DNA from: Mangrovibacterium diazotrophicum | Lineage (GTDB): Bacteria > Bacteroidota > Bacteroidia > Bacteroidales > Prolixibacteraceae | Length of the DNA: 64,000 nt | Reading direction: 5' to 3' | NCBI RefSeq assembly: GCF_003610535.1 | Contig: NZ_RAPN01000004.1 | Span: 62,001 to 126,000 of the forward strand | Part shown: positions 56,059-63,532 of the stretch, piece by piece | Layout: each line of letters opens with the position of its first letter | Position numbering within the stretch: position 1 is the first letter of the stretch | Position numbers and translations under genes: made by a program | Notes under the pieces: model-generated | What the model was told of the DNA's origin: nothing | The model's database searches: none | The model's input: the letters and a program-made list of their open reading frames with translations, nothing else

Positions 56059-56613
56059 ATGACAAGAAGAATTAGCAATCTATCATTTCCACTATTACTT
56101 TTTAGCATAGTGACATTAATAATATTGACCATTATTTTCATTTACAAAGGACAATCTGTTTGGACTGGTTTGTGGATAATAATTGTATTGCTTTTTGTTC
56201 TTCGAAATTTTACGACAATTCGGATTGACGGTGAGAAACTTTCGGTAATTGAATACCATTTGATAAAAACTGATTCGTCAATAATCCATTTGAAAGAGAT
56301 TGACCAATTTCAAATCACAACTAATAAAAGATTAGTGAGTATTCCTGGTACTGCATCTAGAAGCAAGGCAGACAGATTAATTGAGAATGAAACTTTCGAG
56401 TTGGTGGCGCTAGACAAAAACTCGAATATGATTGAAATAGCAAAATCAAGTAGATTCCAGAAAATTAATAGGCTTGCAAATATTATATCAGAGCATTATG
56501 ATAGACCTGTTCACACGAAGGAAAAGACTTTAGAATCAATAAAAAAAGGATTTTTTAAGGGATTTGACATCTCAGACAATGAAGATACCCTGACTGATAA
56601 AAATAAAAAATGA
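56059..56613 (+). CDS. Cassette 3: near-identical copy of the cassette 2 protein
   Basis: 184 residues from ATG 56059. Two amino-acid differences from the cassette 2 protein are visible: Glu to Asp in TIRIEGEK/TIRIDGEK, and Lys to Glu in NIISKHYD/NIISEHYD. The frame is open upstream to 55927, but that part is the preceding attC and is not coding. Same helices and PH-like domain as its twin. Confidence 0.75.
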   Translation: MTRRISNLSFPLLLFSIVTLIILTIIFIYKGQSVWTGLWIIIVLLFVLRNFTTIRIDGEKLSVIEYHLIKTDSSIIHLKEIDQFQITTNKRLVSIPGTASRSKADRLIENETFELVALDKNSNMIEIAKSSRFQKINRLANIISEHYDRPVHTKEKTLESIKKGFFKGFDISDNEDTLTDKNKK

Positions 56614-56621
56614 AAGTACGA

Positions 56622-56755
56622 AAGCACAACACGCGGTATAAGGCATGGCGGGGTTCGGCTCGATTCGACACGGTCGAATCTCGTTTCTGCCCCGTCTCGG
56701 TCGGACTGTCAGACTCTCGTCTGACCACCACGACCTCATACCACCACCGTTACCG
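56622..56755 (+). repeat. attC-like site 3
   Basis: Copy of site 2 with one substitution. 5' arm AAGCACAAC (56622-56630) complements the cassette 3 start at 56031. It ends CACCG|TT with G at 56749. Confidence 0.85.
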
Positions 56756-56786
56756 CTAATGTTGAAAAAAGCCAAAGCATATTGAG

Positions 56787-57383
56787 ATGAATAAACTCAT
56801 TAAAACATTGCCAGCAATTCTACTTACGTGTCTGACTTTATTTGGACTCGACAATGAAATAAATGCTCAAACTCAGGCGAAGTTGGAATTAAAGTGGGCA
56901 AAGGAAAATTTTAAAGAAAACTATCAAACTCAATTATATCCAAGATTTACTGGAAAGATTATCAAACTTGACAGCAACTCATACAAATTTGACGAAAAGA
57001 CTCTAATCATTGATAATCCAAGCGATGAATTAAAATATCTTTTAGAGAACGGAATTTTCTATCCAGGCATCATAACTGGGAATATTGATACTGTGACAAA
57101 AACAAAACAGGAACTTGATTCTTTATCTGAATCACAAAGGCTTTTTTATAATATGTCTCGAACTGACAGTTTGAGAATATCAGACTTTGAAGAACTAAAG
57201 TCCATTGAAAAGTCACCAAAACAAAGACGATTTAAATTCTACTTGTTTAGACTTGGATTCATGAACCCTCAAATTTGCTTTATTGAATTGACTAACGAGA
57301 AAGCAAAAAAAGATTTCTCGCTTGGAGAGTTTATAAAAGATTGTAACGTGACATATTTTAAGAAAGGCAGCATTTTATTGTAA
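56787..57383 (+). CDS. Cassette 4: secreted or periplasmic protein of unknown function
   Basis: 198 residues. A signal peptide (about 1-28: LIKTLPAILLTCLTLFGLDNEINAQ) precedes a soluble part rich in Lys and Asp with no recognised motif. Export implies an envelope role. The stop is 21 bases before the attC 5' arm. Confidence 0.7.
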   Translation: MNKLIKTLPAILLTCLTLFGLDNEINAQTQAKLELKWAKENFKENYQTQLYPRFTGKIIKLDSNSYKFDEKTLIIDNPSDELKYLLENGIFYPGIITGNIDTVTKTKQELDSLSESQRLFYNMSRTDSLRISDFEELKSIEKSPKQRRFKFYLFRLGFMNPQICFIELTNEKAKKDFSLGEFIKDCNVTYFKKGSILL

Positions 57384-57404
57384 CATAACAAATGAATAAA
57401 ACAC

Positions 57405-57540
57405 TAGCGGTAACACAGTACATATTGCAGGGCGGGGTTTGGTGGTACGCCAACTGCGGATTCTCGCATCGCAGTTCCGTGTCCTTCGGACAGGAACGCT
57501 CTCCGAAATCCGCCCCGACAACATGTACCAACCGTTACCG
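57405..57540 (+). repeat. attC-like site 4
   Basis: 5' arm TAGCGGTAAC (57405-57414) complements the cassette start GTTACCGCTA (56749-56758). An inner stem AACTGCG / CGCAGTT is visible. It ends AACCG|TT with G at 57534. Confidence 0.85.
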
Positions 57541-57582
57541 CCAATAATGAATAAAATACGATAAACAAACACGAATAAACCA

Positions 57583-57906
57583 ATGAAGAACTGTCCAAAT
57601 TGCAACGCGGAAATCGAAGATAATTTCGAACTATGTTGGAATTGTAACTACAGCCTGACTGAGCAAGGAATAATTGACATAAAAGATTTAAACGAGAATA
57701 AAAAACAAATTGACTGTTTAAGGTGCAATGTGCCTATGTTATTCACTAGAGAATACAAATTTCATGAGGGACCAAAAATTGGAATCTTGGGAAATATATT
57801 TGAGGCTTTTGTTAATCGAGAGTCATTTGACTTATATGTGTGCCCCAAATGTGGAAAAGTGGAATTCTTTGCTCCTCTGAATAATAGCGAATATAAATTT
57901 GACTAA
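57583..57906 (+). CDS. Cassette 5: double zinc-ribbon protein
   Basis: 107 residues with two Cys pairs at each end: NCPNCNAEIEDN and LCWNCNYSL form the first zinc ribbon, DCLRCNVPM and VCPKCGKVEF the second. It is cytoplasmic by appearance. Such small ribbons bind nucleic acid or protein partners; no specific family is recognised. Confidence 0.75.
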   Translation: MKNCPNCNAEIEDNFELCWNCNYSLTEQGIIDIKDLNENKKQIDCLRCNVPMLFTREYKFHEGPKIGILGNIFEAFVNRESFDLYVCPKCGKVEFFAPLNNSEYKFD

Positions 57907-57982
57907 AACAAGTGTCAGACAAACAGTAATTTGTGTAACGATTCGACAATATAAAGGAACTGAAATTAAAAAATAAAATTAC

Positions 57983-58118
57983 TGGCGGTAACAAATTGTA
58001 ATATGGCAGGCGGGGGGAGTCTCGGTTTGACAAGTCAAACCAGTGTTGCCACTTCCTGCGGGTCTGACAGGATTTCTCTTCGAAGTCCCGCCCGACCACA
58101 TAAAAGTGACCGTTAGCA
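57983..58118 (+). repeat. attC-like site 5
   Basis: 5' arm TGGCGGTAAC (57983-57992) complements the cassette start GTTACCGCCA (57534). Apical stem GGTTTGAC (58024-58031) / GTCAAACC (58034-58041). It ends GACCG|TT with G at 58112. Same subfamily as sites 10 and 11. Confidence 0.87.
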
Positions 58119-58136
58119 ACCATATTGAAATCGAAA

Positions 58137-58928
58137 ATGAGAATGTCTAAAATATTGATATTAGCCTCACTCCTTTTAAGTTTAAACCTCAATGGACAAA
58201 CCCGAACTATAATAGGACGAGTGATTTCTGAGGATTTAGAACCACTGCCAATGGCTAATATTCAAAACTCCGATAATGTAGTTCTTGGAAAAACTGATAT
58301 GGATGGTCGATTTATAATTAGCATTCCTCAAGAAACAGAAAGTTTGTTGTTTGGCTATATCGGTATGGAGTGGGCTGAAATTAAATTGAGGAAAGATTGT
58401 GATACTGTCGAAGTTGTAATGATGAACTATGTTATTTATGACTTTATGACCTCTCGAAAAATTGATAGACTTCGAAAAGAAAGATATGATAAAATCCCTA
58501 CTATTCATTCTGATGCTTATTCGAAAGGAATCTTTAAAACAAATGCAATTTGTTATGACAGAGAATTTACACCTGACAAACCTGCCCTTGATAACATTAG
58601 TAGAGAATTGAAGGAATTACGAAAAATGAATAAAGAAGACTTCAACGCTTTAAATAAAGGAGACATTGTAAAAATCCCATTTGGAATAGATACAACAGGA
58701 AAAAGAATAAGTACTCATTATTCACTTTGTAAAGACTGCACGGAAGAAGATTATGATTACGTAATTACAGGGCAAATTATTAGTAAACAAAAGAGAAAAC
58801 TAACTCTCAATATTAAAATTACAGAAATGCAGAATTATGATTCCTTGGAATATGAAGGAAAGATTTTAAATGTTGGTAGTGATTTTAAATATGAGATGAA
58901 ATATTTTAAGGTAATAATTGATAAATAA
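58137..58928 (+). CDS. Cassette 6: exported protein with carboxypeptidase-regulatory-like domain
   Basis: 263 residues from ATG 58137 (TTG at 58125 is in frame but weaker). Signal peptide ends about LNLNGQ. Residues about 25-100 form a CarbopepD_reg_2-type beta-sandwich (TIIGRVISEDLEPLPMANIQ, GKTDMDGRFIISIP, FGYIGMEWAEIKL), as at the start of many Bacteroidota surface proteins. The rest, including KDCTEEDYDYVITGQI, is unrecognised. Probably an envelope protein. Confidence 0.75.
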   Translation: MRMSKILILASLLLSLNLNGQTRTIIGRVISEDLEPLPMANIQNSDNVVLGKTDMDGRFIISIPQETESLLFGYIGMEWAEIKLRKDCDTVEVVMMNYVIYDFMTSRKIDRLRKERYDKIPTIHSDAYSKGIFKTNAICYDREFTPDKPALDNISRELKELRKMNKEDFNALNKGDIVKIPFGIDTTGKRISTHYSLCKDCTEEDYDYVITGQIISKQKRKLTLNIKITEMQNYDSLEYEGKILNVGSDFKYEMKYFKVIIDK

Positions 58929-58936
58929 AAAAATAC

Positions 58937-59073
58937 GGTTGCTAACAAATTGCAAATTGCATTGCGGGTGCAGTGGTGTTCGTTGTCTCTGCTCCTTTCT
59001 TGACCGTCATCCCGACGAGTCGGGACTACGCTCTTCAAAATCCGCAACGACAACTTGCAAGTGACCGTTAGCC
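58937..59073 (+). repeat. attC-like site 6
   Basis: 5' arm GGTTGCTAAC (58937-58946) complements the cassette start GTTAGCAACC (58112). Stems TTGCAA / TTGCAA near the arms and apical TCCCGAC / GTCGGGA. It ends GACCG|TT with G at 59067. Same subfamily as sites 7 and 9. Confidence 0.87.
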
Positions 59074-59106
59074 TTCATTTTAAAAGAAAGAAAAACAGCC
59101 ACTTAG

Positions 59107-59799
59107 ATGACAGAAAGAGAAATTCGAAAATATATTGACCGACTTAATAACGGAAAAGCAGGTGAATCAATTTTCACTCGACAAATAAGTAAAACTGTTG
59201 ACGTTGCAAAAGTATGGTCGAAACAACCTAAAATGACAGACAAGGTTACAGGAAACTTTGGTTCTTATCGTTTCTTTTTCATAAGAAATGAAACAAATGA
59301 ATATGTCGGAGCAGTGCTTGACATGTATGATGATTTACATTGGTATATAGTTCCTAAAAAGAGAAAACAAGGTTATCTGACAACCGCATTAAAAGAATCA
59401 ATTCTTCCGTATTTGTTTTATGACGAAAGAGAAACTCAAAGAATAACAATTGAAAAAGGTGCAATTGGAGAAACAAATTATATAAACTCTAAAAGCGTAG
59501 CTATAAAACTCGGATTTAAGGCAACAAACGAAGCGGAGAGCGAATTTGAATTGAGACAAACCGATTTCAATTGGGACGATGAAAATTTTGAAGAAATCAA
59601 TTCAGAGATTGACTCAGAAAGATTTGAGCAATTGAGAAAAAGAGCGTTTTATGCCTACAAAACACTTTACAAAATTAGTGACGAGCTTTTAATGACTGTC
59701 AACGATGACAAGGAATTAAAAGAAGTCGCAGATGAGGTAAAAAAATATACTTGGAAAATTGAAGACCTTGAATGGGAAAATAAAAAAACGAAAGGCTAA
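59107..59799 (+). CDS. Cassette 7: GNAT-like N-acetyltransferase
   Basis: 230 residues. The central part (about 55-150) follows the GNAT order: YRFFFIRNETNEYVGAVLDMY strand pair, HWYIVPKKRKQGYLTTALKESI (the acetyl-CoA loop, R-K-Q-G-Y-L for the usual R-x-x-G-x-G/A), then a later helix with NSKSVAIKLGFK, the typical end motif. The C-terminus is a helical coiled-coil-like tail. The TAA stop lies inside the attC 5' arm. Substrate unknown. Confidence 0.7.
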   Translation: MTEREIRKYIDRLNNGKAGESIFTRQISKTVDVAKVWSKQPKMTDKVTGNFGSYRFFFIRNETNEYVGAVLDMYDDLHWYIVPKKRKQGYLTTALKESILPYLFYDERETQRITIEKGAIGETNYINSKSVAIKLGFKATNEAESEFELRQTDFNWDDENFEEINSEIDSERFEQLRKRAFYAYKTLYKISDELLMTVNDDKELKEVADEVKKYTWKIEDLEWENKKTKG

Positions 59800-59926
59800 C
59801 ATTTTGCAAATTGCATTGCGGGTGCAGTGGTGTGCGTTGTCTCTGCTCCTTTCTTGACCGTCATGTCCTGTCGGACACTGACGCTCTTCGAAATCCGCAA
59901 CGACAACTTGCAAGTGACCGTTGTGG
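59792..59926 (+). repeat. attC-like site 7
   Basis: 5' arm AAGGCTAAC (59792-59800) complements the cassette start GTTAGCCTT (59067). Apical stem TGTCC / GGACA. It ends GACCG|TT with G at 59920. Confidence 0.87.
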
Positions 59927-59935
59927 GTAATTAAA

Positions 59936-60913
59936 ATGAAGATACTACGATACATACTACTTTTGATTTCTACATCCTTTGTCCTCACCACAAAAGGACA
60001 GGATTTTGAATCTGATTGGACTAATTATAAGCTCCCGATTGGTTGGCATATTAACATTGAGAAGAAGATTCAATACTTAACTTATGCTGACCGAGAGATG
60101 GTTGGTGTATTGAATTTTATTTATGAGAATGACTCAATAGACCATAAAGTGAGATATATAGTATTCGATTATTCCCATAATGACACAACTTTGACAAAGA
60201 ATCTATTTCAATTTCTATTGGTACAGTCTTGTCTTGATTTTATCAATACAAATCAGCCCTTTTTTCAAAGTTTTGAAAGAAATGGGTTTTATTACTTTTT
60301 AAAACCTTGTCATGGATGTCAACTTAATAAATTTAAGGAATGTCAAGACTTAGCCAATAAGCTTAATAGTTTCTGCAGTTTTAAACTCCAAAAAAACAGT
60401 TCGAAAGGTATGAAAATGACTTTAAATTCAATAGCTGAACAAATGCTAAGATTAGCAGAATTTGAATATTCAGAAAGCCAAATTAAATTAAAGTGGTTTG
60501 GTAATGAACCAGCTACACTGAATATAATTGAGGAGAATGAAAAAAGACTAGAAATAAAATTACCTGAAGATTACAAGGATTTCTTATTGATTGCAAATGG
60601 ATTCCATGCCTTCAATACAGTTGAACCAACCTTTCACCCTGTTAACAAGATTGATTATCTAAAAAATATTGACCCAGAATTGATAAAAATCTGGAAGCAG
60701 ACAGGGAATGTAGAAATCGGAGAAATATTAGAACAAAGTATTATTATTGCGGGAATTGGTGAAGAACAACTATTTTTAATAATTCCACCTGATTCAAAAA
60801 ACACTAATTGGAGATACTGGAAATTTGCTTCATGGATTCCAGGAGAAGAACCATATAATGATTTAAACCAGTACTTTAATGAGGTTTTAGACTTTATGAA
60901 AAATGAAGATTGA
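59936..60913 (+). CDS. Cassette 8: exported protein with C-terminal SUKH (SMI1/KNR4)-like domain
   Basis: 325 residues from ATG 59936. Signal peptide about 1-22 (ILLLISTSFVLTTKGQ). The first half is unrecognised and contains a CHGCQLNKFKEC cysteine group. The second half (about 160-325) has the SUKH pattern: IIEENEKRLEIKLPEDYKDF, LLIANGFHAF, then WRYWKFASWIPGEEPYNDL. SUKH domains are commonly immunity proteins against polymorphic toxins, normally cytoplasmic. A signal peptide in front is unusual, so this may be a fusion or have another role. Confidence 0.7.
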   Translation: MKILRYILLLISTSFVLTTKGQDFESDWTNYKLPIGWHINIEKKIQYLTYADREMVGVLNFIYENDSIDHKVRYIVFDYSHNDTTLTKNLFQFLLVQSCLDFINTNQPFFQSFERNGFYYFLKPCHGCQLNKFKECQDLANKLNSFCSFKLQKNSSKGMKMTLNSIAEQMLRLAEFEYSESQIKLKWFGNEPATLNIIEENEKRLEIKLPEDYKDFLLIANGFHAFNTVEPTFHPVNKIDYLKNIDPELIKIWKQTGNVEIGEILEQSIIIAGIGEEQLFLIIPPDSKNTNWRYWKFASWIPGEEPYNDLNQYFNEVLDFMKNED

Positions 60914-60922
60914 AGTAATAAC

Positions 60923-61055
60923 TACCCACAACAATGTATATACAAAATAGGCGAGATAGTAATAAATTCAACGGTTGTAGCCCGTTTCAACATCGTAACG
61001 GTTTGATAGGTTTGAAGCCCGCAATCGCCTACTTTGCATATACTCACCGTTATGG
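60923..61055 (+). repeat. attC-like site 8
   Basis: 5' arm TACCCACAAC (60923-60932) complements the cassette start GTTGTGGGTA (59920). Stem with GTATATAC / GCATATAC ends and AGGCGA / TCGCCT. Core unlike the other subfamilies. It ends CACCG|TT with G at 61049. Confidence 0.83.
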
Positions 61056-61077
61056 GCAACTTTAAATGAATTGAACT

Positions 61078-61725
61078 ATGATTGTTTCTTCTGACAAAGA
61101 ATACATTGAATCGAAACTTATTAGACAGGGAAAATCGAGTATAAAGAAGGAATTTATTCAATTTGCGAATTGGATGGTTCTAACATATTCTATAAGTCCC
61201 CTCAATGTGACATACGAAATAATTGAAGTCACAAAGCGACCTCGAGTCATGATAATTTTGGAACGTGAAAAGGAAAAGAATGCGTTCTATCGGGATATGT
61301 ACTTCCTCGACAGCGAGAAAGAGAAAACAATAGTTAACTGGTTAAAAACTAATTTAGGGTCTAAACTGGATTTGGACAACCTGTTCATTGTAATTAAAGA
61401 TTTTGAGAGTATTGCAAAAGACGAAGCCAACAATCTGATTCCAGAATACAGGATTGAGGAATTGATAAAAAACCTTGACATCAATGACTTATGGAAGATA
61501 TTTAGACTTTGGTATGATACAACATTCTTTTTCTACACAGACAAACAAATAGAAGAATATTCGAAAAAAGGAATTGAGAAATATTTAGCTGACTGCTATT
61601 TTGATTTACTTAAAGAGTATGATGAATTTGATTATATCAAAAGAGAAGATTTTAAAATCAAACTTGACAGTAAAGAAAATTTTGACAATAACTATCAAAG
61701 TAACTGGTTTTATTACACAAGATGA
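61078..61725 (+). CDS. Cassette 9: unrecognised soluble protein
   Basis: 215 residues, no signal peptide or membrane helix. Mixed alpha/beta with a strand-rich first half (VTYEIIEVTKRPRVMIILER) and a helical second half rich in Asp, Lys and Tyr (LWKIFRLWYDTTFFFYTDKQ). No family recognised. It starts 28 bases after the cassette edge, and its stop is 7 bases before the attC arm. Confidence 0.7.
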   Translation: MIVSSDKEYIESKLIRQGKSSIKKEFIQFANWMVLTYSISPLNVTYEIIEVTKRPRVMIILEREKEKNAFYRDMYFLDSEKEKTIVNWLKTNLGSKLDLDNLFIVIKDFESIAKDEANNLIPEYRIEELIKNLDINDLWKIFRLWYDTTFFFYTDKQIEEYSKKGIEKYLADCYFDLLKEYDEFDYIKREDFKIKLDSKENFDNNYQSNWFYYTR

Positions 61726-61732
61726 AAAAGCA

Positions 61733-61867
61733 GCCCATAACAATTTGCAAATTGCATTGCGGTTGCAGTGGTGTTCGTTGTCTCTGCTCCTTTCTTGACC
61801 GTCTTCGTCCTGCGGACGCTGACGCTCTTCGAAATCCGCAACGACAACTTGCAAGTGACCGTTGTGC
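61733..61867 (+). repeat. attC-like site 9
   Basis: 5' arm GCCCATAAC (61733-61741) complements the cassette start GTTATGGGC (61049). Apical stem CGTCC / GGACG. It ends GACCG|TT with G at 61861. Confidence 0.87.
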
Positions 61868-61889
61868 GTCATGCTAAAAAGAACTGCAA

Positions 61890-62180
61890 ATGATTGAGCC
61901 TTATTTTGATATTGAATGGATAATTGAAATGATAAAGGAACAAGAACCTGACAGAGTTGACCTGATTGACCAATTGAAAAAGTCTGAAAGAAAAAAATGG
62001 ATAAGGCAACCATATATCAGTTTTGTGTCAGGAGAGCGACCAAATCAACCCGGTTCTGAATGGCAAATTGAGGAAAACATAGTCCTCGAACATGAAAAGG
62101 AAGGAACTATTGTACTTGATATACTTAAAGACGGAAGAATTGGAGGAATTGAATTTATAAATCAAATTCCTAACTCATGA
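61890..62180 (+). CDS. Cassette 10 gene a: small unrecognised protein
   Basis: 96 residues, acidic, soluble. Contains QPYISFVSGERPNQPGSEWQ and ends with a strand pair VLDILKDGRIGGIEFINQIP, which looks like a small immunity-type or DUF fold. The stop overlaps the start of gene b (ATGA), so the pair is co-translated. Possible two-gene toxin/immunity or partner pair; no catalytic residues can be named. Confidence 0.65.
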   Translation: MIEPYFDIEWIIEMIKEQEPDRVDLIDQLKKSERKKWIRQPYISFVSGERPNQPGSEWQIEENIVLEHEKEGTIVLDILKDGRIGGIEFINQIPNS

Positions 62181-62590
62181 ACCATAATAAACCCAATTAC
62201 ATGGATTTAGGTTTTGCAGATAAAATGGGACCTAAACTGAAAAATGAAGTGGAAAAACAGCTTCTTAATGACTTAAAATTTTACGGGGTGGACAAACCTG
62301 ACTTAAAATTCGATTGGTCAGAAAGCTGTATTGAAGGGCATGACACAAATGTTCTTGATGGGAAAGTAGAGAATTTTTCTGGTATCTCCGTCTTTGACAA
62401 CATGGAAAATTTAGTGGCAGAAGGTTGGATGGAATTTATACATAACGAAAACCTTTTTCTTGTTTACTGGGAATTTGTAACTACTTGGAGCGGAGACAAA
62501 AAGTTGAATGAAAAGAAAGAAATTGGACTTCCAAATCATATATGGGTGAAATTACCAAACGATTTAAAAATAAAGTATAAAACTAAATGA
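62177..62590 (+). CDS. Cassette 10 gene b: small unrecognised protein
   Basis: 137 residues, soluble, mixed alpha/beta. A helical start (FADKMGPKLKNEVEKQLLND) leads into strands with WSESCIEGHDTNVLDG and FLVYWEFVTTWSGDKKL. It overlaps gene a by 4 bases. No family recognised; it could be the partner of gene a. Confidence 0.65.
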   Translation: MNHNKPNYMDLGFADKMGPKLKNEVEKQLLNDLKFYGVDKPDLKFDWSESCIEGHDTNVLDGKVENFSGISVFDNMENLVAEGWMEFIHNENLFLVYWEFVTTWSGDKKLNEKKEIGLPNHIWVKLPNDLKIKYKTK

Positions 62591-62608
62591 CTAAAAATAA
62601 AAGCACGA

Positions 62609-62742
62609 ACGCACAACAAATTGTATATGGCAGGCGGGGGTTTTAGCGGTCTGACAAGTCAGACCTTTCGCCCACTTTCCTGCGGGTCTGACAGGATTTC
62701 TCTTCGAAATCCCGTCCGACCACATACAAGTGACCGTTATGC
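62609..62742 (+). repeat. attC-like site 10
   Basis: 5' arm ACGCACAAC (62609-62617) complements the cassette start GTTGTGCGT (61861). Apical stem GGTCTGAC (62648-62655) / GTCAGACC (62658-62665). It ends GACCG|TT with G at 62736. Confidence 0.87.
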
Positions 62743-62773
62743 ATAATAATGAAAGGACACCCAGGAATAAATA

Positions 62774-63313
62774 ATGGCTGAATTTAAATCATACATTTTT
62801 GAGAAGGTTGAGCCTCCAAAGAAGTTTCCTTTAATATGGATAATCGTTGGACTATTAGGGATTATGCTTTTGAATTATGCTTCGGGATTTAACAATTTCT
62901 GGATTTACATGATTTGTGCTGTAGGAGTAGGTGTCCTAAATTGGTACAATCGTTACGGAGACTTTAAATATGGAAGAAAGCAAGATTTGAATGGTTTCTT
63001 CACAGATGAAATTGTAATCGATGAATCTGGCGTAAAAATTTCAGACAGAAAATATTTTTTAGATGAGATAAAATCTATTCAAATTGTCTATGACAACATC
63101 TATGGTTCAAAAGACTGGAATTTCTCAGAAGGGAATTTTAAGAAAAATGGCGAGACGAACAGAATTACCATTCGCCTTTTTGATGACACATTGATAAGCA
63201 ATTATTTCAAGCTGGTATCAATTGAACATGCCAAGCAATTACTTAATTTGACCAAGACCCTGCAACAGAAAGTAATGATAAAAAATGATTGGAAAATAAA
63301 TTACAATGCATAA
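62774..63313 (+). CDS. Cassette 11: two-helix membrane protein with PH-like tail
   Basis: 179 residues. Two membrane helices (about 19-36 and 42-58) and a beta-rich C-terminal half (DEIVIDESGVKISDRKYFL, EIKSIQIVYDN, RITIRLFDDTLIS) again resemble membrane-bound PH-like proteins. The TAA stop is inside the attC arm. Function unknown. Confidence 0.72.
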   Translation: MAEFKSYIFEKVEPPKKFPLIWIIVGLLGIMLLNYASGFNNFWIYMICAVGVGVLNWYNRYGDFKYGRKQDLNGFFTDEIVIDESGVKISDRKYFLDEIKSIQIVYDNIYGSKDWNFSEGNFKKNGETNRITIRLFDDTLISNYFKLVSIEHAKQLLNLTKTLQQKVMIKNDWKINYNA

Positions 63314-63440
63314 CAATTTGTAATATGGCAGGCGGGTGTCATCTCGGTTTGACTTGTCAAACCAGTGTTGCTACTTCCTGCAGGTCTGACATGATTTCTT
63401 CCAGAAATCCCGCCCGACCACATACAAGTGACCGTTGTGC
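63306..63440 (+). repeat. attC-like site 11
   Basis: 5' arm ATGCATAAC (63306-63314) complements the cassette start GTTATGCAT (62736). Apical stem GGTTTGAC (63346-63353) / GTCAAACC (63356-63363). It ends GACCG|TT with G at 63434. Confidence 0.87.
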
Positions 63441-63532
63441 TTCATGCAAGAAAGACAGTGCAAACCAATAAACAACTCGGATTTGATATGTAAATTGGTC
63501 GAATTTGACCACTTTAGAACAGAATAATTGAA

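Larger units (their letters stand above)
55314..56749 (+). repeat. Tandem duplicate cassettes 2 and 3 (718 bp each)
   Basis: 55314-56031 and 56032-56749 have identical length and differ at only about six positions by eye: five in the gene and one in the attC. This indicates recent duplication or capture of the same cassette twice. Confidence 0.93.

Noticed and set aside
55854-56141. Minus-strand frames inside attC 2 and attC 3 (also 56572-56775, 57375-57605, 61606-62013)
   Set aside because: They are produced by the palindromic attC sequence and shadows of the plus-strand cassette genes; they share no protein-like features.
55927-56613. Long frame that would extend the cassette 3 protein upstream with GC-rich residues
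   Set aside because: The extra N-terminal part is the translated attC palindrome of cassette 2; the identical twin gene in cassette 2 has no such extension, and ATG 56059 matches its start.
55182-63440. Regularly spaced repeats as a CRISPR array
   Set aside because: The repeats are 133-138 bp palindromes separated by 0.4-1 kb of coding DNA, not short repeats with short spacers.
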